Below are positions 53,958 to 64,000 of a stretch of 64,000 bases of DNA, one piece after another. A program made the position numbers and the translations under genes. The notes beneath the pieces are model-generated. The model saw nothing but the letters and a program-made list of their open reading frames with translations, did no database searches and had not been told where the DNA came from. Location of the stretch: positions 1 through 64,000 of the forward strand of contig JAPDFF010000082.1 in assembly GCA_027569505.1 (NCBI GenBank), given 5' to 3'. The stretch is from Chloridium humicola (Eukaryota > Ascomycota > Sordariomycetes > Chaetosphaeriales > Chaetosphaeriaceae). The stretch's first letter is position 1. Every line of letters begins with the position of its first letter.

Positions 53958-54399
53958 TTAAAGTATCACTTGCCACTTGCGGATTTGTCCTTTGTTGTCC
54001 TGCCAGGTTGATCGTTTATCTTTCGCGGGCCGTTGCTGTTTTCGTGCGTCCCCGTTGCGAATTGGGGTCAGATTAAAAGTGAAGTGGAATATTGAAACCA
54101 TTGTTTCCCTAAGTTCCCTGGCTTGCTTCCCAAAGAATGAAACCCAAAACAACGAACTTCGCGATATCAAAACCCAACATAATGCAACACAAACCCTGCC
54201 CAAGCTTCTAAACCCCGTGTGTTTCCCCAAAAGTCCCACTCAATGCCACCAATCCTATCCTACCCTACCTGCTTCTGTGCATCCCTAAAACCTTGATCAA
54301 CTTGAGATCCAAGGACTTCTGAGCCAGCAACACAGCCAGCCCGACATCAACCACCCTCTTCCAATCCCCTCCCAACCCAAAACCACGCACACACCCCTC
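53958..54399. other. Convergent 3' flanks
   Basis: Region between the RING-H2 gene and the minus-strand gene ending at 54400. A/C-rich near 54130-54390; no gene seen. Confidence 0.6.
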
Positions 54400-55074
54400 T
54401 CAAGACGCAGACGCACTAAGCCGATCATTCTCCAACTTCTCGGTCCTCACGGCCGTCGCCAGCGCCACCATCTCCCACTCCCGTCCAAACACCCCCCTCG
54501 CTCCATCCCCCACCAACCTAAACGTAAACTTCTTGCTCAAACTCATCTTCCCCATCCCAAGCGTAGCCACGACCTCGGGCGCCCCCCCATCCCTCAAATG
54601 CCTCAGCTCAAACCCATAACTCCCATCCTCGGCCTTCATTCCAAACGTCACCATCTTCCACTCAAAGTCCTCCGTCCGCTTCGTCGCCCCAAGATCCATC
54701 GAGAACCGATGGATGATATCCTTCCACCCCCCTCCCGACACAACATAGCTGCGGAAGTGCACCACCGTCTCCCCCCCGGCTAAACCACCGCCACTCCCAC
54801 TCTCTCCAACCGTGCAGGGAATGTGCACGTAGGTGTTGTCGGAGAAGGTGCCTTCCTTGGTGAGATATGCCAAGGCGGGGAAGGAGGCGTCGGGGCCGCT
54901 GTGGATGATGGTGGAGGGTTTGTTTTTGGAGAAGAGGTGGCTCTGGAAGGTGACGCAGAGTTGGGCGTGGTTGGTGGAGTCGCCGAGGTGGTAGGTTGTT
55001 TTCAGGAGGTTGGGGGTGTAGCCGCTGAAGGGGGGGAGGGGGGAGGGGAGGGGTTGGCCGGGTTGGAGGGGCAT
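54400..55074 (-). CDS. Unknown protein, beta-rich
   Basis: A single 224-residue exon from ATG 55074 (MPLQPGQPLPSPL) to TGA. The protein starts Pro-rich, then alternates hydrophobic and polar residues as in a beta-sheet domain (YVHIPCTVG, VVHFRSYVVSGGG, FSMDLG, FEWKMVTFG, GFELRHL, EVVATLG, KFTFRLVG). It resembles tubby-C-terminal/LURP-one-like folds in rhythm but not clearly enough for assignment. The end is Leu/Ser/Ala. It is divergent from the gene at 56034. No signal peptide or membrane helix. Confidence 0.7.
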   Translation of the reverse strand: MPLQPGQPLPSPLPPFSGYTPNLLKTTYHLGDSTNHAQLCVTFQSHLFSKNKPSTIIHSGPDASFPALAYLTKEGTFSDNTYVHIPCTVGESGSGGGLAGGETVVHFRSYVVSGGGWKDIIHRFSMDLGATKRTEDFEWKMVTFGMKAEDGSYGFELRHLRDGGAPEVVATLGMGKMSLSKKFTFRLVGDGARGVFGREWEMVALATAVRTEKLENDRLSASAS

Positions 55075-56033
55075 TTTGTTTTGGGGGGGGGGGATGGACC
55101 GGATGGTGAGGGTGAGAGTGAGGGTGGTATGTCAAGTGTGAGACACAGTCTTGGGACGAGAAGAGATGTTGTTAAGAGTGCACACGAAGGAAAATGGATG
55201 TACGGGCACCAGATAGTTGGAATTTGTTTGATCAAATTCTAACTCAGTCTGGGGACTCGGGGCTTGATAATTTGATGTTTAAGTCAATTGAGCCGTGGTG
55301 AAAGAAGATCAGATGAGGAAGAAAAGAAGGGACTGGTGGCGCTGCGCCGGAGGTGTCTTAACTCAACTTAAATACAGCGTTTTTGGTCTGCGCTCCTGCG
55401 CCTCTGACAGTAAGCCCACCGTTGTTGATCATTCCTTTAAATCCTTTTGTCGACACTTCAACGCATTGTGTGGCAGTGTGTGGTTGTCTCCAGTGATGTC
55501 ACATCATTGCACGTTGTCTAGCCCCACATGTGCAACCCCAAAATCCCCAAAAAACCCCGCCACATTCACGTGCTTGCCAAGCAGCGAGTGGGTCCATACA
55601 TCTTGGCGCAAATATCTCCGATCGCGGCGAAGGCTGGCATCGGCTTCCCACGACGCCACACTGCACTGCACGTTATCATCAACGTCGTCGCACAGAACTC
55701 GTTCGTGGGGATTGGTGGTTGGAGAGGGGAAGTTCATGATGTTGGAGAGTCTCGATCTCAATATATGCACGAGAATCGACGCCAGTGACCTTCCTCCCAC
55801 TCCCTCGGTGCTTTTCCTCGCGTTAGGGGCGGCAGTTGGATACTACCCCTACCCGGGCCATCCCACGTCTCTATCTCCATCCTCGGGCCGCTCCCTTCAT
55901 TGAGCTTGGCGCTGTTCCACCGCGGAGCCGTGTGTCATACCCGCCGAGTCCATAAATACGTCTGGCTTTACCCCAGACCGTCCACTCGTTTCAAACATAG
56001 TCAGAGCCACTGGGCGAGTCAGGGCAGCTCAAG
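55075..56033. promoter_or_regulatory. Divergent promoter region, 960 bases
   Basis: This separates the starts at 55074 (minus) and 56034 (plus). Several open frames exist but are short or overlap each other. Otherwise nothing recognisable. Confidence 0.5.
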
Positions 56034-57045
56034 ATGAAGGCCAACGAGATAGACGGGCTGGAAGCTTCTCAAGCACCGCCCAAACTGCCTTTAGACGCCG
56101 TTAAGCCCTCCCAGTTGGCATTTCGGGCTATCTCGGCTCCGGCCGCAACCATGGACCCGAAGCCTGCCACCAACGCTTCCACACAATGGAACACCAAGAA
56201 CCTCGGCTGGCGACTAGGCGCCGACCTCGTCAGCGCCGCCTCAGCCGCCGTGCTAGTCGCACCCATAATCTCCATCATCGACCGGTAAGCCCCCTCCCCC
56301 CCTCCGTCCCTCCCACCCCCCACACATTAACCCCCCTCTCCCCAGCTCCATAATGGAAAACGCCTCCGGCCGCCAACCCCTCCTCGCCTCCCTCCAATCC
56401 TCCCTGCGCACACTCCTCCTCAAGCCCTCCACCCTCCTCCTCTCAAAACCCTTCGCCCTCATCTTCACCCTCTACGGCGGCACCTACCTCACCGCCAACA
56501 CCCTCGACACCTTCACCTCCACCATCCACTCCCGCCCCGCCACCACCGTTACCTCGGGCACCTCCAAATTCCTCGCCTCCTCCACCGCCAACATCGGCCT
56601 CTGCATCTACAAAGACCAAGTCTTCGTGCGCCTGTTCGGCCCCCCCGGCATAACCCCCCGCCCCGTAACCCTCCCGAGCTACGCTTTGTTCGCGGCGCGG
56701 GATTGTATGACGATCTTCGCGTCGTTTAATGTCCCACCCTTACTAGGACCGGTGCTGTCGGAGCGGCTGGGGAGCGAGGTGCAAAGGTATGTGTCGGGAC
56801 AGACGATGGCGCAGTTTGCGGCGCCGGCCGCGGTGCAGGTGCTGAGTACGCCGGTGCATTTGTTGGGGCTGGATTTGTATAATAGGCCGGGGGTGGAGGG
56901 GGGTTGGAGGGAGAGGTGGAGGTTGGTGAGGCGGAATTGGGGGATTAGCACCCTGGCGAGGATAGGGCGGATCGTGCCTGCTTTTGGGGTGGGGGGGACG
57001 GTGAATGTTAAGGTGAGGAGGGGGTTGATGGAGAGGTTAGAGTGA
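56034..57045 (+). CDS. Conserved fungal membrane protein ('sequence orphan' family, SPBC365.16-like)
   Basis: Exons 56034-56284 and 56346-57045 (TGA) give 316 residues, across a 61-base GTAAGC...CAG intron. I recognise a family conserved through fungi with S. pombe C365.16 as its best-known uncharacterised member. Features: LGWRLGADLVSAASAAVLVAP (helix), IIDRSIMENASG, FALIFTLYGGTYLTANTLDT, STANIGLCIYKDQVFVRLFG, ARDCMTIFASFNVPPLL, STPVHLLGLDLYNRPG and a C-terminal ARIGRIVPAFGVGGTVNVKVRRG. Several hydrophobic segments make it a likely organellar membrane protein (mitochondrial suggested by the basic, serine-rich end regions; inference). A second in-frame Met at residue 40 is possible. No enzyme motif. 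Confidence 0.85.
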
Positions 57046-57369
57046 GTTGTGTGTTTCTTGTGTCTGTGGGGTTTTGCTTGCTGGGTTAGTGGTTTGGGGG
57101 GCGTTTTGGGGAGCAGTGTGCGGGTTTCCCGGTCTTTTTTTGTCAGCTTTTCGACCGTTAAGCTGCGTTGATTGATACCACGAGATATTAGACCACTGTC
57201 TATTCCGTAAAGATAGACGATAGATAGACGGGCAATATGGAGAAACAATGGCTTCTGGACATCTCTGGGTTCCGATGGACATCTAAACGTCTCTAATTCA
57301 ATCAGTATATGGCAACAACGCAATCACCTACCCCCACTCACTCCTCCAAGCAGCCTGAGCGGTGGTCAG
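57046..57369. other. Convergent 3' flanks of the orphan gene and VPS36
   Basis: 324 bases, less GC-rich, no gene seen. Confidence 0.65.
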
Positions 57370-59455
57370 CTACACAAACCCGTTCACCCTCAGCATCTTG
57401 TACACCCTCTCCTGCTCCAGCCTCGCCGGGTCCTTAAACCCCTTGCCCTCCCCAGTATCAATAAAGTTCTCCCAGAACTTTAACCCCTCAATCCCCTCCT
57501 CGCGACACACCACGCCCCTCTCCTCCGCCATCTCCAACTCCTCCTCCGCAACACCAATACTCCAACCAAACCTCTCCGCCACATCCCTCGCCGTAACCCC
57601 ACGCCCAAACCGCCTCCAATCCCACGATACCTCCCTCTCGGGCGGAAACTCATGCAAATCCCTCAACCACCCCAGCAGCGCCTTAACCGTCGTCTCATCC
57701 GTCCTATCCTTCCCCTGCACAACCTTCACGCCCGATTTAAACGTCCTCAACCTCACCGGCAACCCCAACATCTCCCACAGATTCGCCGCCTTCTCAAAAT
57801 CCGCCGGACTCACCAGCTCCACCCCTCCCCGCGCCCTGTTGAAAGCCGCCCACAGATCCACAAGCGAGATAATCCCCCCGGCCTTCTTCAACAACCCCCT
57901 GCGATCATCCGTCAAAAACTCCGCCAGCGTGCGCGCCAGCTCGGACAGGTACAGCGAGTCGCTCCCGCCGGACCCGCTGCTGCTGCCGACGATGTCCTTG
58001 GTGGCGATCAGCCCCAGCTGGCTGAACGAGTCGGCGAGGAGGGCGTTCTCGCTGGCGCTGGTGGTGCCGGAGGCGCCTTTGACTTGTCGCGCGAAGGTCT
58101 CGGCCAGGGCGATGATGTCTTTGGCGGAGGCCATCAGGGCTTCGAGGTCCTCGAAGGCGGTGCCGATGACGAGCTCGTTGTTCTTGCGCATGGCTTGGCT
58201 GTGGTGTTCGAGGCCGGCGATGCCGGCCATTTTGGGGCGGGAGGGGGGAGAGGTAGAGGTGTTGCTGGGGGTGTTGCTGGGGGAGGGGTCGCCGGGGCGG
58301 GAGGCTTTGGGGATGGGTGGTGCGTTGTGGAGGAGCCATTTGCGCTGGGAGATGGAGCCTTTGAGGCGCTCGTAGAAGATCTTTTCGCCGCCGCCACGGA
58401 AGGAGATTTTGATGCTCTCTGGGCTGTCGAAGCCTGAGGGTGCAGCGCCGAGCGGGTTGAGGACTGGGCCGGGTGATTCGGTCTGGGTGCGTGTCTGCTG
58501 GGTGAGTTCTGGAGGGAGGTCATGCGAGATTAGGGGCCCGCCACACATTTCGCATGATAGCAGGGACGGGTGGTTGAGGAAGGTGCAGCGCGGGCATTGG
58601 AACGAAGAATCCGGGTCTGAGCTCTTGGGTGATGCGTTTCTAGCCGGGCCTAATCCCGTAGAGTTGCCTTGTCCCGCAGAGGAAAGCCCCGCGATTGACT
58701 TTGGCCGAACGGGCATTGGGGTCTGCAGAGCCGGGCTGCTGGGCTGCCTGCTGGTCGCATTGGATATTGTCGCCTTCAGCACATGTGCCAGCGTAGGCTT
58801 AATACCGCAAGCGAGACATGGGGCTAGTGGTGTGTGCGCATTGGCAGTCGTGGGGTCGAAGTTGGACGGCACCGGGTTGGAGAAGCTACAGATGGTGCAG
58901 ACCCATGTCGCCGTGCTCGCGGGTGCTGGTTCAACTGGGGCTACGCGAAGAGAGCCCTCCGACTGCCGAGCGGGCGAAGAGGTACCGCTGCGAGCGGGGG
59001 CATTGGCGAGGCCAGATGACCGAGGCTGGAGGGAGGTGCGCTTGGTTGCCTTTGGGATCAGAGTGATCTTTGGGGATGATTTGAGGAATCCGCCCTATAC
59101 AATTCATTAGTCTGAAATCGAGTGAGGGATCTCACGCCAGCGACATACATAGAACTCATAGCGCTCGATGGCCTTGAGGTCCAAGGCAACCGACTGCTTT
59201 CTCGGCTCGGCCTTGTCCACATAGCAGACCCGGTGCGATGTCAGGTAGATCTGACCATTTTGATGGCTGGGGAGTTTGAACTTTCTGAACATGGCACCCT
59301 GTCAGCGATCAGGCCGCGAGGTCATCATGAACTCCGGGATGATTAAGCACTCACCCCTCATACAAGCCCACATTGTCTTGGACAAAGAGCAGGTCCTCAT
59401 CGGGCAGGTACGCGGGCCGCAGAGCGGTGGTCAAGTCGATATGCTTTAGAAACAT
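57370..59455 (-). CDS. VPS36: ESCRT-II subunit VPS36
   Basis: Exons 59455-59355, 59284-59149 and 59094-57370 (TAG) give 653 residues. Introns 59354-59285 (GTGAGT, CTGAC branch) and 59148-59095 (GTATGT) split the GLUE domain. VPS36 binds ubiquitinated cargo and lipids at the endosome and links ESCRT-I to ESCRT-III. The GLUE/PH fold begins LRPAYLPDEDLLFVQDNVGLYEG, then YLTSHRVCYVD and ERYEF. Two NZF fingers are inserted in it: WVCTICSFSN...CLACG (with a loop of about 25 residues, longer than usual) and FQCPRCTFLN...CEMCG. The GLUE domain resumes at IKISFRGGGEKIFYERLK. The C-terminal half holds the EAP45 winged helices (LYLSELARTLAEFL, SLVDLWAAFNRARG, RDVAERFGWSIGVAEEELEMAEERGVVCREEG). Two NZFs match the yeast arrangement, where one binds ESCRT-I and the other ubiquitin. 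Confidence 0.93.
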
Positions 59456-59931
59456 CCGTCATGCTTGGGGCAAGTTGTCCCGGTATCACGAGGAATCAGT
59501 CTGTTAAAATGATTTTTGGGTTCACCACAGAGGAACCATGCTTGGTCTGGATCTTGGAGCTGTCATGCACGATGGAGGGGTTGACGTAAAGGGCCGATAC
59601 CGTCTTAGCGGATGTGCAAGTAACGCAGAGGGAGGGAATGATGGATACAAGGTCCATGCATATACTCAGCTTAATTCACTTATGCAAAAAGGCCGCGTGA
59701 TTATCTGCGCACAGATCATTCGTCACTCCCACATCTCTGGGTCTCCGCCACTTCTTTGTCGGTCGGCCTCTTTCCACCTTCCGAACTTCACCGCCCTCAC
59801 CACAATAGTCAAGGATTTCTCCTCGAACAAATTCTCCCTCAGCGATTTTCGGGCCAATACAGCGGTCGACCATCTCCTAAATTTGATTTCCCTTGTGGAA
59901 CAGCAAACATCTCGACTGCGAGTTTCGACCG
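59456..59931. promoter_or_regulatory. Divergent promoter region VPS36 / THP3-like gene
   Basis: 476 bases between opposite starts. No defined element seen; the side near 59830 carries a T-rich stretch. Confidence 0.5.
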
Positions 59932-61642
59932 ATGAACACGAGCAGCATGATGCCGACGTGGCCAGCCGTTCCCCCGCCCCCGGGCGTTCAGCCGTCAAAC
60001 GGCTACACAGCTTCTTTCGCCGGTGAGTCGCTCTTTTGCAACTTATTGTTTCCCCCTTTCAGTCTGCCGCTTTCGCTCTAAAATCCGGAAAGATGCTGAC
60101 CACACCTTCTCCAGCCCCTGCCTACACCTCCGTGCAAGTTCGACAGTCGTTCGGCCAGTCCTACATTGCCCCACAACCCTCCTACCCCATCACCCATACT
60201 TACGGCCCTACCCAAACCCCCTCGCCCAGCGCAGCTAATCCTTCGCCGAATGTGAATTCCCCGACCGCCGCCGCCCAAGACCAGCCCAAGAAGAAGATCG
60301 ACTGGCCTGACTCGGTCCGCCGATATGTCCAACGCTCTTTCATTCCTGCCAACCTAGATTCAAGTGTTTCGAGAGCCGATATGGAAGCCAAGTTGAAGCA
60401 GACCATCACCCAGGCCAACGAGAACAACGTCATGTACTCGCTCGACTGGGACACCATGCCGCTGCCTCAGGAGATGATCCGGGAGGAACGGAAAGCGCTG
60501 CTTCCGATCCATTCGAAATCCCAGGCCCAACCATCTCCAGTCGTCAACACCACCAAGGCCACCAAGAAGAGAAAGTCCTGGGATCTGATGGACAGTGGAA
60601 CCCCCGGCTCCAACGCCGCAACACCTCCCTGGCGGAATGGGACCGGCCGCCTGGAGGATCGCGTCACATTTTCGCCCGACAAGCAAACCAGTAAGTTCAA
60701 CAGGATGGACAAGCGCCAGAAGCGCGCCGAAGCCGAGTACACGACCTACCGTGAGGACACTCCGCCGCCCGCCGAAGGCCCCGTTGTCGGCACGTGCCAG
60801 GACCTGGAGAAGCGCTACCTCCGCTTGACTGCGGCTCCAAAGCCTTCTCAAGTCCGCCCTCCACACGTCCTGCGCCAGACCCTGGAGCTTCTCAAGAAGA
60901 AGTGGAAGAAGGAGCAAAAGTACTCGTACATCTGCGACCAGTTCAAGTCGATGCGGCAAGATCTCACCGTCCAGCGAGTGCGTGATGATTTCACGGTCGA
61001 GGTTTACGAAATCCATGCTCGTATTGCCTTGGAGAAGGGGGATCTCGGTGAGTATAATCAGTGCCAGACGCAGCTGAAGGCACTGTACAAGCTTGGGTTG
61101 AAGGGCAAGCCCAACGAGTTCAAGGCGTACCGGATTTTGTACTTCATTCACACAGCGAACCGCACGGAGCTGAATAACGCCCTGGCAGATCTAACCGCAG
61201 CAGAGAAAAAGGACAAGGCCATCAAGCACGCCCTCGACGTGCGTTCCGCCCTGGCCTTGGGCAACTACCATCGATTCTTCCAGCTCTACAACGAGACCCC
61301 CAACATGGGCGCATATCTCATGGACATGTTTGTCGGCCGAGAGCGCTTATCTGCTCTGTGCAACATCTGCAGGGCGTAAGTTATCCCTTGACTCATTCTG
61401 ATCGTTCAGCTCCTAATTTGATCTTCAGATACAAGCAGGACGTGCCACTCCGTTTCGTCACGGAAGAGCTGTACTTCGAGTCCGACGTCGAAGCTGCGCA
61501 GTTCATTATCGACAATGGTGGCCAAGACCTGCTCCAGGACCGCAACGGCACCATCGTGTTTTTGACTGCCAAAGCCGGCCAGATTTTCGAAAGCCACCGG
61601 GCCAAGGCCTTTTCCCGCGTCGACATCAAGGGGCAGATTTGA
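59932..61642 (+). CDS. THP3: SAC3/GANP-family protein, THP3-like
   Basis: Exons 59932-60022, 60115-61375 and 61429-61642 (TGA) give 521 residues. Introns of 92 and 53 bases (GTGAGT, GTAAGT) keep the frame. Thp3 with Csn12 acts in transcription elongation and mRNA maturation; its human counterpart is LENG8. Features: a Pro-rich N-terminus; WPDSVRRYVQRSF (a short conserved helix near residue 90); basic KKRKSWDLMD; a linker with GTCQDLEKRYLRLTAAPKPSQVRP leading into the SAC3/GANP domain (VLRQTLELLKKKWKKEQKYSYICDQFKSMRQDLTVQ written in parts: VLRQTLELLKKKW, YICDQFKSMRQDLTVQ, EVYEIHARIALEKGD, EYNQCQTQLKALY), and the PCI-like end (VPLRFVTEELYFES, IVFLTAKAGQIFE). The position of SAC3-type motifs and the length fit THP3/LENG8 better than SAC3 itself, which is over 1,000 residues. 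Confidence 0.92.
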
Positions 61643-64000
61643 CGCGCCTCATCCGTACCTGGCGCCTGCTCATGGGACGCTGTTTCTCTTCCTCTCCTTC
61701 CTTTTTTTCTCCGTAATTTTCCCGCGTTTCTGCTGGTAGATCCCGGCTGCACCGACGACTGCTTTACCTTTGCGGTAACCTGATGTCGGGCCTGATAATC
61801 GGCAGCACGATGGAGCTTGACCGCTCGTCGAGCTTTCTCGGCACCGCACTCAACATTGATTTCGATTCCCAAAAGTTCTTTTGTCGCACATCACAGCATT
61901 CGGCGGCGTTCTGCTGCTACCAGCCAACTCCTCCCAAAAGATGCGACGTTGGCCTTTGCTTCACATCTGGCTACCGCATTGGGTCCACCTGGCACGCAGC
62001 CACGGCGATCGACGAGTCTTAACTAACGGCGAACTCGCGGTTTTCTGTCGGTTGGGGATCACTTTCGGCCTGGTTGGCGGTCCATGGGCAAGTCGTTTTG
62101 CAGCAACGTCGGGATACTCGAGGTTGAAGATGCAAGCCAGCCAGCCCTAATCGGGGTTGACCACTTGGGTCCGCTTCTCTGCCCTTTTGCTTTGGACGGA
62201 CTGAAGTTACCATCATGATACCCATAGCGGGGAGGGAGCATTTGGATTATTTGGGCTGGAATAGCCGTATGACGGTGCCCTTGAGTAGAGTTTAGAGAGG
62301 GTTCACGGGATGGAGTTTGGCGTTTGAGGGGGGTGTTGCGGTTGTATCTAGCCCGTATTTGCTAGCTTTCGGGATAGATCGGGCTTTTGCTCGAGGACTT
62401 AAAATACAACATGCGTAATTACCGTCCATGGGGCGTCGATGCTCTCTCTCTTAGTGTGATGGGAACGTGGCAAGGTTGGTACCGGCTGTGAGCAACCTCA
62501 ACTGGTCTGTGTGGTCCATTGAAGGTTGGCGGATAGCTGGACTGAATCCGATCTGCCGTTAGTACATGGAGGTCAACAATAAACCATATCTAAACCTCCA
62601 ACGCCAGTTCATACCATGGGTTTCAGCTTTTCACTTCCTCATGAAACTAACAAGGCATGCTGTGAGCCATCGCTCCCCCATGCCTTGCTTATTTATCCTG
62701 GGTTTTTTCAAGGCAGCGTACTCGTGGGACTTGGTTTCCAAACTTACAGCAACCCATCCTTCAGAAGAGTGGGAGGCTGAATTTTGGAAGCGCTGACCCA
62801 TGACTATGTTGCTCAAGATTCTGCCCGCATTCTTTGCATTCCCAGAAGCTTCTGTTAGCAAGCCGTCGAGAGCCACACCATCCATTCACACAAGATAAAA
62901 GGTTGATTGAGTCCAGGTAGCATCTCCACACTGTCATCCCACGTGGCATCCATGTTCACTACCCTCCCCTCCAGGAGGGATGGTTCTTCTGACCTTGCTC
63001 ATGGATATTTGTTGGTCTGAAGTGAAGTAATCTTCCCGAGAGGGCTTGGCCTGAGGTTTTGGCGGCGTTGTTGGTCTTTTTGTGAGGGGCAGCGCTTGGG
63101 AGGCGGGGTGGGACTGTGTTATTTCAAACTTGCCGTTTGGGCCTTGGACAATGGGAAAAGGGACGTTTCATGTTTCAACAAGCGTGGGTGTCTGCCGGCC
63201 CGGGATGGGTTGGGTCCGAGCGTTGCGGAGGAGATGTCGCGTGTGATGGGGGTAAGGATGGAGAGTGAGATGTGATGCATGAATTTGGAGTGGGATGTAG
63301 AAATTCCGTTTTCAAGGCTGTGCTTGTTAGTGAGTATCCGCTGTACTCGGTGGCATTGCGGCGTTTTGGGGTGTGGACCGGTTTGTGTGCCATGGATTTT
63401 GCTTGGTGTTGAGACTTTGGAACTGCTCGAGGGCTGACACAGTGGGAGACGTCATCGGGGGGTTGGCGGCTGGGTCAACTGTGTTGCAATCTGGATGTAG
63501 GAGAAATAGACTGGGCCGTCACGGAGCACATGGGCGACTCTGATACAGCGAAGGCAAAGAATCGGGAGATTATAATTCTTGTTGTCTTGCTGGCCAGCAA
63601 TGGGTTGGCTGTTCCAATTGTCAAGAGTCAGGTTCGTCAGGCGCTGTCCAACCACAACCCCGCCTTCAGTTACCAAAAGAAACCAGGATATTCCCAGGAC
63701 CAGGGCAGCGGGGCTGTAATGCGGGGTGAATCAAGGTGGTCTTGACTGATGTTGTATGTAGCGGTGGACGGGAAACAAGAACTGCAGATTCGGAAGTTGG
63801 GTCTTGATACACTTAACTGACAGGCTGACGGCGGTGGGTAGAATGCTTGGTTTTGCCTGTGAGCCTTGGAAGACAGCAAATCAAAGCTGAAGGTGAGGCG
63901 CGCGAGTAGCTGGCGGCAATGGCGCAGCAGACCAGCAGCCATGCCGACATGATTGGGGGGAGACGTCTCGAGTGTGGTTGAACAAAGACGAGACATTCAC
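61643..64000. other. Gene-free stretch at the window end
   Basis: About 2.36 kb. The first 150 bases are probably the THP3-like 3' UTR. Only short frames (under about 110 codons), mostly from non-ATG starts, appear on either strand and none shows a domain. GC content is somewhat lower than in genes. I see no transposon ends, tRNA or repeat. A promoter for a gene beyond the window is possible. Confidence 0.6.

Noticed and set aside
61643..64000. Possible genes at the right end
   Set aside because: All frames are short, mostly non-ATG, and show no domain or splice pattern.

Overview
This window is nuclear DNA of a filamentous ascomycete (Pezizomycotina). Sordariomycetes, probably Sordariales, is my best guess from how the proteins read. 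The evidence is roughly 55-60% GC, many introns of 50-80 bases with GTRAGT-type donors and CTAAC/CTGAC branch sites, densely packed single-copy housekeeping genes on both strands, and families with a filamentous-fungal form (RTA1, a BUD3 RhoGEF, a PMC1-type Ca2+-ATPase, VPS36 with two NZF fingers, a PI31-like proteasome regulator). No transposon, CRISPR array, rRNA, tRNA or secondary-metabolite cluster could be recognised. The first 123 bases are pure C and look like an artefact at a contig end.

Layout. 0.2-6.2 kb: an RTA1 membrane protein that has lost its 5' end, then a 1,131-residue protein with a degenerate kinase fold. 6.9-14 kb: an acidic low-complexity protein and the septation RhoGEF BUD3. 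14.4-21.7 kb: REV7 (HORMA, translesion synthesis) head-to-head with the importin KAP114, then a PI31-like proteasome regulator. 22.4-30.2 kb: an SRR1-like protein with a 15-bp coding minisatellite, an F-box-like/ankyrin protein, and a short DCC1-like cohesion factor. 31.5-35.5 kb: an RBR-type (RNF216-like) ubiquitin ligase with a long Ala/Gln-rich tail. 36.8-41.2 kb: RAD4 (XPC) head-to-head with an AN1 zinc-finger Cuz1/ZFAND1 protein. 41.5-43.5 kb: two mitochondrial genes, MTP18 and ATP19, head-to-head. 43.8-46.1 kb: three small, poorly understood or damaged genes. 47-48.6 kb: an SMP-30/lactonase-like gene. 48.9-52.8 kb: PMC1 Ca2+-ATPase. 53.2-57 kb: a membrane RING-H2 protein, an unknown protein and a conserved fungal orphan membrane protein. 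57.4-61.6 kb: VPS36 (ESCRT-II) head-to-head with a SAC3/GANP-family THP3-like gene. 61.6-64 kb: no gene seen.

The genes do not form one pathway. Recurring themes are ubiquitin/proteasome (PI31, RBR, RING-H2, Cuz1, VPS36), genome maintenance (REV7, RAD4, DCC1) and mitochondria (MTP18, ATP19). Many neighbours are divergent pairs sharing 0.4-1 kb promoters.

The most unusual observation is a set of single in-frame TAG codons inside otherwise intact, multi-exon reading frames: SRR1-like gene at 23501-23503, unknown gene at 44089-44091, lactonase-like gene at 47425-47427. There are also open, coding-looking extensions after the terminal TAG of BUD3, KAP114 and the RBR gene. Nonsense mutation, missed splicing, assembly error and TAG readthrough all remain possible. 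Ten apparent stops in the window are TAG, several at plausible family C-termini, so wholesale reassignment of TAG is unlikely. Exon boundaries were read by eye from splice signals and frame continuity; family names come from recognition of motifs, not from a database search.
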